Part shown: positions 7,546 through 15,452 of the stretch, piece after piece | How the letters are laid out: each line of letters begins with the position of its first letter | How positions within the stretch are numbered: position 1 is the stretch's first letter | Assembly: GCA_016218805.1 (NCBI GenBank) | Contig: JACRCW010000117.1 | Coordinates: forward strand, 1 to 43,590 | Reading direction: 5' to 3' | DNA: 43,590 bases | From: Deltaproteobacteria bacterium | GTDB taxonomy: Bacteria; Myxococcota; JACRCW01 | Notes under the pieces: generated by a model | Databases searched by the model: none | Told to the model about the DNA's origin: nothing | The model's input: the letters and a program-made list of their open reading frames with translations, nothing else | Translations under genes and position numbers: made by a program

Positions 7546-8571
7546 ATGCAGGCAGTGGGGTTCCAGGAACACGGCGACGCGGGCGTCCTGCAGCTGTTGG
7601 ACCTCCCCGACCCCACGCCCGGCGCGGGGCAGGTCGTCGTGGACATCCGGGCCGTGGCGGTGAACCACCTGGACATCTGGGTGCGGCGCGGCTGGCCCGG
7701 CCTCAACCTGCCACGGCCCTTCATCCTGGGGAGCGACATGGCGGGCGTGATCCGCAGCGTTTCCCCGGACGTCACGGCGTGGAAGCCGGGGGATGAGGTG
7801 ATCGTCTCGCCCGGGACGTCCTGTGGCGTGTGCCGCTACTGCCTGTCCGGCGAGGACAGCGTGTGCGCGCGCTACGGGATCCACGGCGAGACGCAGAACG
7901 GCGGCTACACGCAGCAGTTCCGCACGTCCGCCAGCCACCTCCTGGCCAAGCCACTCCGCCTGACCTTCCCCGAAGCGGCGAGCTTCCCGCTCACCTTCCT
8001 CACCGCCTGGCGCATGCTGATGGTGCGCGCGCAGGTCCGCCCCGGCGAGAGCGTGCTGGTGATGGGCGCGTCCGCGGGGGTGTCCGTGGCGGGGATCCAA
8101 CTGTGCAAGCTGGCGGGTGCCACGGTGATTGCCGCCACAGGTGACGACGACAAGGCGCAGCGCGCACGCGCGCTGGGCGCGGACCACGTGGTGGATTCGC
8201 GGGGGGAGCTGAAAAAGCAGGTGGGGGCGCTGGTGGGGCGCGAGGGCGTGGACCTGGTGTTTGAGCACGTGGGCGGGCCGTCCTTCCGCGCGGCGCTGGG
8301 CGTGCTGCGCAAGGGCGGCCGGCTGGTGACCTGCGGCGCCACGTCGGGCTCGCAGGTGGAGATGGACCTCAGGCACATCTTCTTCAAGCAGCAGTCCATC
8401 ATTGGGTCCACCATGGGGTCACGCGCGGACCTGTTGGCGGTGACGCGGTTGTTTGAGCAGGGGCGGTTGCGGCCGGTGGTGGATCAGGTGCTCCCGCTGG
8501 CTGAAGCGGCGCGCGCGCACACGCTGCTGGAGGAGCGCAAGCACTTTGGGAAGGTGGTGCTGGCGCCGTGA
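7546..8571 (+). CDS. Zinc-binding dehydrogenase / quinone oxidoreductase (MDR superfamily)
   Basis: A 341-residue medium-chain dehydrogenase/reductase. The structural zinc lobe is complete with C93, C96, C99 and C107 (SCGVCRYCLSGEDSVC). The usual first catalytic-zinc ligand is missing, with Asn-His-Leu-Asp at 40-43 in place of Cys, which points to a reductase of the quinone/enone type rather than an alcohol dehydrogenase. The nucleotide-binding motif is GASAGVS in the second half. The gene is divergent from the kinase and its stop overlaps the start of miaA (GTGA), so the two are co-translated. Substrate unknown. Confidence 0.88.
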   Translation: MQAVGFQEHGDAGVLQLLDLPDPTPGAGQVVVDIRAVAVNHLDIWVRRGWPGLNLPRPFILGSDMAGVIRSVSPDVTAWKPGDEVIVSPGTSCGVCRYCLSGEDSVCARYGIHGETQNGGYTQQFRTSASHLLAKPLRLTFPEAASFPLTFLTAWRMLMVRAQVRPGESVLVMGASAGVSVAGIQLCKLAGATVIAATGDDDKAQRARALGADHVVDSRGELKKQVGALVGREGVDLVFEHVGGPSFRAALGVLRKGGRLVTCGATSGSQVEMDLRHIFFKQQSIIGSTMGSRADLLAVTRLFEQGRLRPVVDQVLPLAEAARAHTLLEERKHFGKVVLAP

Positions 8572-9485
8572 GCCGACCTCGCCTGGTGGTGGTGGCGGGA
8601 GCCACCGCGTCTGGGAAGAGCGCGCTGGCCCTGGAGCTGGCGGAGCGCGCCCGTGGCGACGTGCTGGTGGTGGACAGCCGGCAGGTCTACCGCGGGATGG
8701 ACATTGGCACGGCCAAGGCCACGGAGGCAGAACGGCAGCGCGTCCCGCACCACGGCATTGACCTGGTGGACCCGGCGGACCGGTTTGATGCGGCCATGTT
8801 CCGCGAACACGCGGTGCGGGGCATTGAGGACACGCACCGGCGCGGCATTCCGCTGGTGGTGGAGGGCGGAACGGGCTTGTGGCTGCGCACGCTGCTGATG
8901 GGGCTGATGGAGGCGCCTTCGCGTGATGACGCGGTCCGCGCGGAGCTGCGCGAGGAGGCGTCCCGGCTGGGCTGGCCCGCGCTGCACGCGCGCCTGGCTG
9001 AGGTGGACCCGGACTACGCCGCCCGCATCCAGCCCAACGATCCGGTGCGCATCACGCGCGCGCTGGAGGTGCACACGCTCACCGGCCGCCCGTTTTCAGA
9101 TTTTGAGCGCGGCCACGCGTTCCGCGAGCGTCCCTACGACGTCAAGGGCGTGTTCCTGGAGATTGGCCTGGCGGAGCACCGCGCGCGCATCACCGCGCGC
9201 GTGGAGGCCATGTGGCGCGGCGGCCTGCTGGAGGAGACGCGGCGCCTGCTCAGCCTCCTGCCGGGTGACCACCCCATCCTGGGCACCATCAACTACGCGC
9301 AGGCCCGCGAACAACTCCGCGGCGTCATGGACGAGCGCGACGCCAAGGCCACCGCGGTCACCCGCACCGCGCAGTTTGCCAAGCGCCAGCGCACCTGGTT
9401 CCGCCGGGAACCCTGGGCCGAGCCCATCACCGCGGATGCACAGGCCGCCTTCCTGCAGGACGCACTGCGCTACCTGGGCCGTTGA
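8568..9485 (+). CDS. miaA: tRNA dimethylallyltransferase
   Basis: A 305-residue enzyme that adds a dimethylallyl group to A37 of tRNAs reading UNN codons. Motifs: P-loop GATASGKSA (11-19), DSRQVYRGMDIGTAK (36-50), and the C-terminal FAKRQRTWFRRE. The length matches the family. It starts with GTG inside the last codons of the dehydrogenase (4-bp overlap), indicating coupling. Confidence 0.96.
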   Translation: MSRPRLVVVAGATASGKSALALELAERARGDVLVVDSRQVYRGMDIGTAKATEAERQRVPHHGIDLVDPADRFDAAMFREHAVRGIEDTHRRGIPLVVEGGTGLWLRTLLMGLMEAPSRDDAVRAELREEASRLGWPALHARLAEVDPDYAARIQPNDPVRITRALEVHTLTGRPFSDFERGHAFRERPYDVKGVFLEIGLAEHRARITARVEAMWRGGLLEETRRLLSLLPGDHPILGTINYAQAREQLRGVMDERDAKATAVTRTAQFAKRQRTWFRREPWAEPITADAQAAFLQDALRYLGR

Positions 9486-9613
9486 CGCGCTGCGTCGTCG
9501 TCGAGAAAGTTCCGCCGCGGGCGTTTGAAATGTGCCGCTGAAAAGCGGAGGGTCCGCCTTTGTACCTACGGAAAACCGGACCCCGGTTTTCCGCCCCTTT
9601 CCGGAGAGAACCC

Positions 9614-11854
9614 ATGCCTCGCGTTGATGCCAACATCCGTTCGCTGGTCCAACCCATGCTGCAGCGCGGCCGCATTGAAAAGGCGGACGTGGAGAACCTG
9701 CTGGGCGCTTCTGTGCAGGACAAGGTGCTCACACCGACGGAGCGCGCGGAACTCAAGGCGGTCCTGGAACAGAACGCAGACAAGTTTGCGCCGGATGCCA
9801 AGGCGCGGCTGGCCAGCTTCCTGGCCATGAAGAACGTCACCCTGCGCAATGAGACGGTGGCGCTGGAGAAGGACGGCGTGATTGACACGGCGGACGCCAA
9901 CAAGCTGCTGGGCCTGGCGCAGAAGGACGGGAAGATCTCGTCGGGGGAGAAGTATTCGCTCAGCGCCATGCTCATTGGCTCCAAGCTGTCTCCGGAGGCC
10001 AAGAGCATCATTGCCACCAAGATTGGCGCCGAGGGCGGCGGCGGCACCGGCGCCCCGACGTTGGACGTGAACCTCCCCGAGGTGAACGGCAGCAAGTACA
10101 CGCTGTCTCCCGACGGGCACTTCCAGGTGGGCGCCAACACCACGCCCGCGCGCTACGACGCGGGCGGCGCGCTGGCAGCCTACCGCGCGGCGCAGGCGCT
10201 CTCCGGTGCTCCCGCCGACGCGCTCAAGGGCGTGCCGGTGGAAGTGAAGACCAAGATGCTGGCGCACCTGGAGAAGTGTTTTGAGGCCGGCCAGGACACC
10301 CAGGCGCTCCCCCAGGTGGCGCGCGAACGCATGCGCTCCGCGGCCGCCACGTCGCTGCTGGCGGTCATCCAGGGCTGCACCACGCCGGCGGAGAAGGGCG
10401 TGCGTGACCAGGCCATTGCCGCCTACCTCAAGCACGCGGGCAGCGAGCCCATGAACGGCCTGCGCGCCTCCATGTACTTCAACCTGGAGGGCCTCAAGGC
10501 GTCCCTGTCCCCGGAGCAGGCCAAGGGGCTGGAGGACGTGCGCAAGCAGGTGGTGCCGCAGGCGCCCCCCTACGCCACGTGGTTTGCCAACAACGGTGAA
10601 CGCGCGATCAACATCAAGCACTACGCCCACGACGAGTGCTGGCAGTACGGCGCGGACCCGGTGGCCAACTACACGGCCATGGGCTTCACGGTGAAGGAGA
10701 AGAACGAGACGGCCAAGCCGCCGACGTGGAAGCTGGAGAAGGTCATCCAGAACGCGCAGGGCGGGCCGGTCACCATGTGCATTGAAGTCAAGCGCACGCA
10801 CGACGGGCTGTTTGAGTCCATGGATGACCCCAAGACCAACGTCATCCTCTACACCGGTCACTCCAACCTGGGCGGCAACGTTTCCGAGGAGCTGCGCCTG
10901 GGCAAGGAGGAGAAGGGCAACAAGCTTGTGGTCATGGGAATGTGCCGCGGCAAGCAGAACATCCCGGAGTTTGCCAACAAGTACCCCAACACCCAGTTCA
11001 TCACGACGGACGCGCCCTCCTACTTCTCCTCCATGCCCACCATCACGCGCGGCATGGTGGAAGGCCTGGGCGTGCAGGCGAACTACACCACCATCAAGGA
11101 CAAGACCGGCTACATCATGGATGAGCACGGGAAGGACAACTACTTCTTCCCGCACGAGGACCGCCGCTACCAGCTCTACGACGTGGACCAGGACGGCCGC
11201 GTGGACGCGCAGGGTGCCGGGCGGGACCGCCTGTACGACGTGGGGCTCAAGTTCCCCGCCGGCACCAAGGTGGACCTGGTGGCCCGCGACAACGACCACA
11301 AGGCCGACGAGCTGGACGGCGGCAAGGTGCTGCACGCGGTGCAGTTCCTCAACACGCTGGCGACCTACCACGTGGACCACGGCAACAATACGAGCAGGTT
11401 CAACAACGGCGACATGGACGCGTTCCTGGGCGGCGGGTGGTTTGAGGGCCCCAAGGACGAGGCCGTGCGCGTCAAGAAGGAAACGCTGGACGGCAAGACG
11501 TTCTTCCGCGTCAGCGTCAACAAGGCGTATGCCGATCAGAGCCAATTCGCGCTGGGCACCATGGTCCAGTACGAGGTGTTCAAGCAGCTCAGCCAGGAAC
11601 GCAGCGGCGGCACGCTCTCCAAGCAGGACCAGGCCCGCGCCATCCTGTTCGCCGGCGAATACCTCTCATACATGTACTGCTCCTACGAAGAGGCGGAAGG
11701 CGCCATGCGGTCGCTGTCCAAGCGGTCCGGGCTGGGGAACTTTGGGTTTGAGGCCGTCTACAAGGCCATTGAGACGGACGGGCACGGGTACGTCACCGAC
11801 GCGCAGATGAACGCGCTGCTGCAGAAGCTGGGACAGGCGCCCACGCCCCCGTGA
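9614..11854 (+). CDS. Unrecognised protein with caspase-like His/Cys dyad and EF-hand-like loops
   Basis: A 746-residue protein with no signal peptide and no membrane segment. The start ATG at 9614 follows GGAGAG; the frame is open 18 codons further up without sequence that looks coding. The N-terminal ~140 residues are helical with repeated 'ADANKLLG...KDGKIS' EF-hand-like units. The middle holds NVILYTGHSNLGGN (His416) and, 28 residues later, KLVVMGMCRGKQN (Cys444). Each is a hydrophobic strand ending in the key residue followed by Gly, the pattern of clan CD cysteine peptidases (caspase, gingipain and clostripain relatives). Further on is DVDQDGRVDAQG (523-534), close to an EF-hand loop, and near the C-terminus ETDGHGYVTDAQ. 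The proposed peptidase role is inference from the motif. Calcium control would fit the EF-hand-like loops. No family name can be given with confidence. Confidence 0.75.
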   Translation: MPRVDANIRSLVQPMLQRGRIEKADVENLLGASVQDKVLTPTERAELKAVLEQNADKFAPDAKARLASFLAMKNVTLRNETVALEKDGVIDTADANKLLGLAQKDGKISSGEKYSLSAMLIGSKLSPEAKSIIATKIGAEGGGGTGAPTLDVNLPEVNGSKYTLSPDGHFQVGANTTPARYDAGGALAAYRAAQALSGAPADALKGVPVEVKTKMLAHLEKCFEAGQDTQALPQVARERMRSAAATSLLAVIQGCTTPAEKGVRDQAIAAYLKHAGSEPMNGLRASMYFNLEGLKASLSPEQAKGLEDVRKQVVPQAPPYATWFANNGERAINIKHYAHDECWQYGADPVANYTAMGFTVKEKNETAKPPTWKLEKVIQNAQGGPVTMCIEVKRTHDGLFESMDDPKTNVILYTGHSNLGGNVSEELRLGKEEKGNKLVVMGMCRGKQNIPEFANKYPNTQFITTDAPSYFSSMPTITRGMVEGLGVQANYTTIKDKTGYIMDEHGKDNYFFPHEDRRYQLYDVDQDGRVDAQGAGRDRLYDVGLKFPAGTKVDLVARDNDHKADELDGGKVLHAVQFLNTLATYHVDHGNNTSRFNNGDMDAFLGGGWFEGPKDEAVRVKKETLDGKTFFRVSVNKAYADQSQFALGTMVQYEVFKQLSQERSGGTLSKQDQARAILFAGEYLSYMYCSYEEAEGAMRSLSKRSGLGNFGFEAVYKAIETDGHGYVTDAQMNALLQKLGQAPTPP

Positions 11855-11889
11855 TCGCGCACTGACGGCCCCCCCACCCGCCCCACCCG

Positions 11890-11911
11890 CCCCGGCGCTC
11901 CCGCGCCGGGG
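11890..11911. terminator. Hairpin between convergent genes
   Basis: A perfect 9-bp stem (CCCCGGCGC at 11890-11898, GCGCCGGGG at 11903-11911) with a TCCC loop lies between the convergent caspase-like and VCBS genes. CGCCCTTCC follows. It could end transcripts from both sides. Confidence 0.55.
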
Positions 11912-11937
11912 CGCCCTTCCCCCAACGGGGGAGGTGA

Positions 11938-13509
11938 TCAAGGCGAGCGCGGTTCAATGCGGCCCTGGCGTGAACGCGCGTTGAAGAACAGCACGAGCTT
12001 GCCTGCCGCCGCCTTCTGGTCCGGAAACGCCATCACAAACGACGCCGGACCCCGCGGCCACGGCACGTACCACTCCGCCCGCGAGGTGGACGGGACGCGC
12101 GCTGAGAACGCCTCGTCGTCGGCGAACGGCGGGTCTCCCGCCACGCCCAGCAGCACCACCGCCTCATTCCCGCTGCCCAGGTTCACCAGGTCCGGGCGCC
12201 CGTCCCCGTTGAAGTCCTGTCCCACCAGCGGCGGACCGCCCTTCACGCTCCCCGCCCCGGTATCCAGCCCAAATGGCAGCGTCATGGAGCGCCCTTCACG
12301 CAGCGTCCCGCCCACCGCCCGCAGCACGCGCAGGTCCGCGTCCACGCGCTGCCGCACCAGCATGCCCGCCACCGCCATGGGCGTGGTGCGGATGACCGGC
12401 TCCAGCAGTTCCAACCGCCCGTCCGCGTCCACGTCCAGCAACGCCAGCGGCGTGGCGTAGCCGTCCACCCGCCGCACGCTGGTGGGGTCCGCCGCAAACC
12501 CCGCCACGCCACGCCCCGGGTAGTACCGCGTCTCCGTGCGCAGGCTGGTGAGCCCGCCGGCCAGCTTGGTGGCCACCGCGTCCGGCAGCCCGTCTCCATC
12601 CAGGTCACCCAGCATCACGTCCAGCACGGCGTTGCGGCGCGCGCGGTCCGTCTCGGTACGCAGCTCAAACGAACGTTCGTTCACCGGCGCCGGGTCCAGC
12701 CGGCCGTCACGCCGCAGGAACAGCTTCAGCGTGTCTTCCACCACCTGGTACAGGTCGTCGTCGCCGTCGCCATCCGCATCCACGTTCACCAGCCGCGGCA
12801 TCAGCACCTGCGTCATCAGCGCAAAGTCCCGCCGCGCGCGCGGGCCGCGGAATTCGTCACCGCTGGTGTGGTAGGCGCGCGGGCGCAGCGGCAACGTCCG
12901 CTCCACCCGCACGCCCGCACCGTCAGGCACCGCAATGGCCAGCCCCCGTCCCGTGGGCACCCACAGTTCCACCGCCGTGGCCGCGCCGCGCGGCGCGCGG
13001 CACACCTGGTAGAACGGCGCGTCCTCCTCGTCAGGAAAACCCAGCACGCCCGGGATCTCCACCAGCGGCACCGCGGTGTCCGCGTAGCGCGTGGCGTCCA
13101 CGTGCGTGAACACGGACAACCCATCCGCAGTCAACAGCACCACCTCCGCGCCGGGCGCGGGCAGCACGTCACAGAAGTCCACCACCACGGCATTGTCCGG
13201 CAGCGTGAGCAACTGCGTGGGTTCTGCCGTGGGGCCGTCCACGCCCACCTGCCACAGCGCCAGGCGCCGCACGGGCGCGCGGTCCGTGCCCTGCCGCGCC
13301 GTGGCCGCCAGTTCCGCCAGCCCGTCCCCGTCCAGGTCACGCGTGACGACGTGCGCGGTGCGGCCCTCCAACGTGAGGGGAATGCGGCGCAGGTCCACGC
13401 CGGGCGCGGCCAGCGCCGGCAGCGGACACAGCAGGAACAGCGCGGCGGCACGCACGGTGGACGGGCGTAGCAACTGCCGCGGCACCGGCGCAAAGGCCCG
13501 CGCGCCCAC
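11938..13509 (-). CDS. Secreted FG-GAP/VCBS-repeat protein
   Basis: A 523-residue protein with an N-terminal signal peptide (VRAAALFLLCPLPALAA). At least five calcium-binding-type repeat cores are visible: DLDGDGLAELAA, NVDADGDGDDDLYQV, DLDGDGLPDAVA, DVDADGRLELLEP and DFNGDGRPDLVNLG. Such repeats form beta-propeller blades in FG-GAP/VCBS proteins, which are extracellular or outer-surface proteins. No catalytic domain is seen. The GTG start at 13509 has GGGAGG four bases upstream. It is divergent from the YkgJ-type gene and convergent with the caspase-like gene. Function beyond a surface or secreted propeller cannot be stated. Confidence 0.85.
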   Translation of the reverse strand: MGARAFAPVPRQLLRPSTVRAAALFLLCPLPALAAPGVDLRRIPLTLEGRTAHVVTRDLDGDGLAELAATARQGTDRAPVRRLALWQVGVDGPTAEPTQLLTLPDNAVVVDFCDVLPAPGAEVVLLTADGLSVFTHVDATRYADTAVPLVEIPGVLGFPDEEDAPFYQVCRAPRGAATAVELWVPTGRGLAIAVPDGAGVRVERTLPLRPRAYHTSGDEFRGPRARRDFALMTQVLMPRLVNVDADGDGDDDLYQVVEDTLKLFLRRDGRLDPAPVNERSFELRTETDRARRNAVLDVMLGDLDGDGLPDAVATKLAGGLTSLRTETRYYPGRGVAGFAADPTSVRRVDGYATPLALLDVDADGRLELLEPVIRTTPMAVAGMLVRQRVDADLRVLRAVGGTLREGRSMTLPFGLDTGAGSVKGGPPLVGQDFNGDGRPDLVNLGSGNEAVVLLGVAGDPPFADDEAFSARVPSTSRAEWYVPWPRGPASFVMAFPDQKAAAGKLVLFFNARSRQGRIEPRSP

Positions 13510-13672
13510 GATCCTCCCGGGACGCCCCTTCCGCGTGGACGCGCACCGCTCCGCGGGATAGGCCCCACGTGGTGGTCCTTGTGGAGACCCGGATGAACGC
13601 CATGGCAGGTGCGGTCCAGGGAGCGCTGCTGCGGGTCACGCGGGTCAATGCGGTTTCCTGCACGTGCGGTTC

Positions 13673-14194
13673 ATGACGGCGTTGCGCGCGCTGTCCTGGT
13701 GTGTGCGCGCGCTGATGGTGCCGCTGGACATCTGCATTGTGTGGGGGCGGCGTGCGGTGCACCGCGCCGTGCCACCGCGTTACCAGGTGCGCGGAGCCTG
13801 CGCGCACGGCGGCGGGTGCTGCCGCCGGCTGCTGGTGGTGGAGGAACCGTTTCTGGTCCGCCCGGTGCTGGGCCGCCTGGCGCGCTTCTGGCTTGAGCGG
13901 ATTTACCCCATGCGCGTGACCGCCAATGCGGTGCTGGACCCGGAGACCGGCGAGTACCACCGCATCCTGGAATGCCGGAACCGCGTGGACGGGCGTTGCC
14001 GGGAATACGCGCTACGGCCGCGGGCCTGCCGCGAGTGGCCGCTGTCCGACGGGGAGCGGCCGGCCGTGCTGTTTGCCGGCTGCGGTTTCCGCGTGGTGGA
14101 CCGCTGGTCCGGGACGGACGTGGACGTCTCACGACGCCGCGGCACCACGGACACGGCGCCCGCGCTGCTGGCCCAGTGGAAGGGTGACGCGTAA
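13673..14194 (+). CDS. YkgJ-type CxxCxxCC cysteine-cluster protein
   Basis: A 173-residue protein, or 176 if the GTG at 13664 is used; neither start has a clear ribosome-binding site. It has the Cys pattern of the putative zinc- or iron-chelating YkgJ family: ACAHGGGCCRRLL, then ILECRNRVDGRCREYALRPRACREWPL, and a last AGCGFR. The N-terminal hydrophobic stretch (ALSWCVRALMVPLDICIVW) may associate with the membrane. The metal and role of the family are not established. It converges on the HlyD gene with a 10-bp gap. Confidence 0.8.
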   Translation: MTALRALSWCVRALMVPLDICIVWGRRAVHRAVPPRYQVRGACAHGGGCCRRLLVVEEPFLVRPVLGRLARFWLERIYPMRVTANAVLDPETGEYHRILECRNRVDGRCREYALRPRACREWPLSDGERPAVLFAGCGFRVVDRWSGTDVDVSRRRGTTDTAPALLAQWKGDA

Positions 14195-14204
14195 GAACGT
14201 CAAA

Positions 14205-15449
14205 TCAACCGTCCGTGCCGCCGGTCACCAGCACCCCGGCGCGCACGCGGTCACCCGCGTGGACAATGACCAGGTCACCGTCCGCCAGGCCGCGCCGGAC
14301 CTCCACGTCCGTGCCGCTGCGCGCCCCCAGATCCACCTCCGTAAGCTGGGCGCGCCCGTCCACAATGCGGAACGCCGCCCACCCGTCACCGCGGCGGAAC
14401 GCAGCGCCCGAAGGGGCCTGCAGCGCGGCAGGGATCTCCGCCGTCACGATCTGGGCATCCACGCGGAACCCGTCACCCAGCGCGGCGGTGCGCGTGTCCG
14501 GCTCATCAAGCGCCAGGATGACGTTGACCCGCTGTTCCTCCACGCCCAGCGCGGAGACACGCGTGAATGCGGCCGGCTCCACAACGCGCACGTGGGCCCG
14601 CAGCGGGCCCTCGCCGCCCCACCGGGTGAGCGTGGCCGGCTGACCCGCGCGGATGCGCACGGCGTCAGACGACAGAACGTCCACCACGACCTCCAGCGTG
14701 CCCGGCACGCCGATCTCCAGCAGCGGCGTGCCCGCCGCCACCACGCCGCCACCGGGGTGCAGCACGCGCAGGACCTGTCCCGCCATGGGGGATGGCAGCG
14801 TGAGGCGCTCGGCGGCGCGGGGCGCGGAGCGCGCGCGCTGGAGGGTGGCGCGGGCCATCTCTACGTCGTGCGCGGCCACGTCCGCCGCAAACTGCGCGCC
14901 CCGCAGATCCATGGCGCGCGCGCTGGCCTCATACTCGGCGCGCTCCGTGTCCGCCGGCGGGGCAAGCTGCCTGTCGGCCAGCAGGCGCATGCGCCGGCCC
15001 TCCCGCTGCGCAAGGTCCGCCGCGAGGCGTGCGCGCTCCACGTTGGCCATGGCTGCATCCCGCGCGGATTGGGCCGCGGCGAGCCGGCCGGCGGCCTCCG
15101 TGCGCATGCGCGCGTCCAGCATGGGCGGTTGCACCGGCTCAACCGCCACCAGCGCCTGGCCCTGGCGGACGGTGTCACCCGGGTGCAACCCCACGCGCGC
15201 CAGCGTGCCCGTCAACGGCGCCGTCACCACCCAACGGTCATGCACGCGGGTCACGCCGTCATCCTCCACCAGGACGCGCAGCACGCCGCGCCGCACGGTG
15301 GCCGTCTCCACCCGCAGCGGGCGCGGGCGCAGTGCCTGGAACGCAATGGCCGCCAGAGTGGCCGCCGCCAGTCCAACAAGGATGCGCATGGCCCGCGGCG
15401 AGCGGCGGCGGTGGTGGAGCACGCTGGGGGCGGAGAGGGTGGTGTCCAT
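14205..15449 (-). CDS. HlyD/MacA-type periplasmic adaptor (membrane fusion) protein
   Basis: A 414-residue protein: a basic cytoplasmic N-terminus, one membrane anchor at about 22-40 (ILVGLAAATLAAIAFQAL), a biotinyl-lipoyl-like half (VTAPLTGTLARVGLHPGDTVRQGQALVAV), a long Ala/Arg/Glu-rich coiled-coil hairpin (about 110-215), the second lipoyl half (LTLPSPMAGQVLRVLHPGGGVVAAGTPLLEIG) and beta-barrel domains. It would bridge the inner-membrane ABC exporter and an outer-membrane channel. The start lies three bases after the stop of the permease gene, so ATPase, permease and adaptor form one operon. No TolC-like gene is present in the window. Confidence 0.92.
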   Translation of the reverse strand: MDTTLSAPSVLHHRRRSPRAMRILVGLAAATLAAIAFQALRPRPLRVETATVRRGVLRVLVEDDGVTRVHDRWVVTAPLTGTLARVGLHPGDTVRQGQALVAVEPVQPPMLDARMRTEAAGRLAAAQSARDAAMANVERARLAADLAQREGRRMRLLADRQLAPPADTERAEYEASARAMDLRGAQFAADVAAHDVEMARATLQRARSAPRAAERLTLPSPMAGQVLRVLHPGGGVVAAGTPLLEIGVPGTLEVVVDVLSSDAVRIRAGQPATLTRWGGEGPLRAHVRVVEPAAFTRVSALGVEEQRVNVILALDEPDTRTAALGDGFRVDAQIVTAEIPAALQAPSGAAFRRGDGWAAFRIVDGRAQLTEVDLGARSGTDVEVRRGLADGDLVIVHAGDRVRAGVLVTGGTDG

Positions 15450-15452
15450 GGG

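Noticed and set aside
7414..8376. Upstream extension of the deoxynucleoside kinase to a 531-residue protein
   Set aside because: The added part is antisense to the dehydrogenase gene and has no domain; the kinase start at 7413 has a ribosome-binding site and fits family length.
9566..11545. 659-residue open frame on the minus strand opposite the caspase-like gene
   Set aside because: Composition is Val/His/Arg-rich with no motif, and it mirrors strong coding sequence on the plus strand. It is the typical antisense shadow of GC-rich codons.
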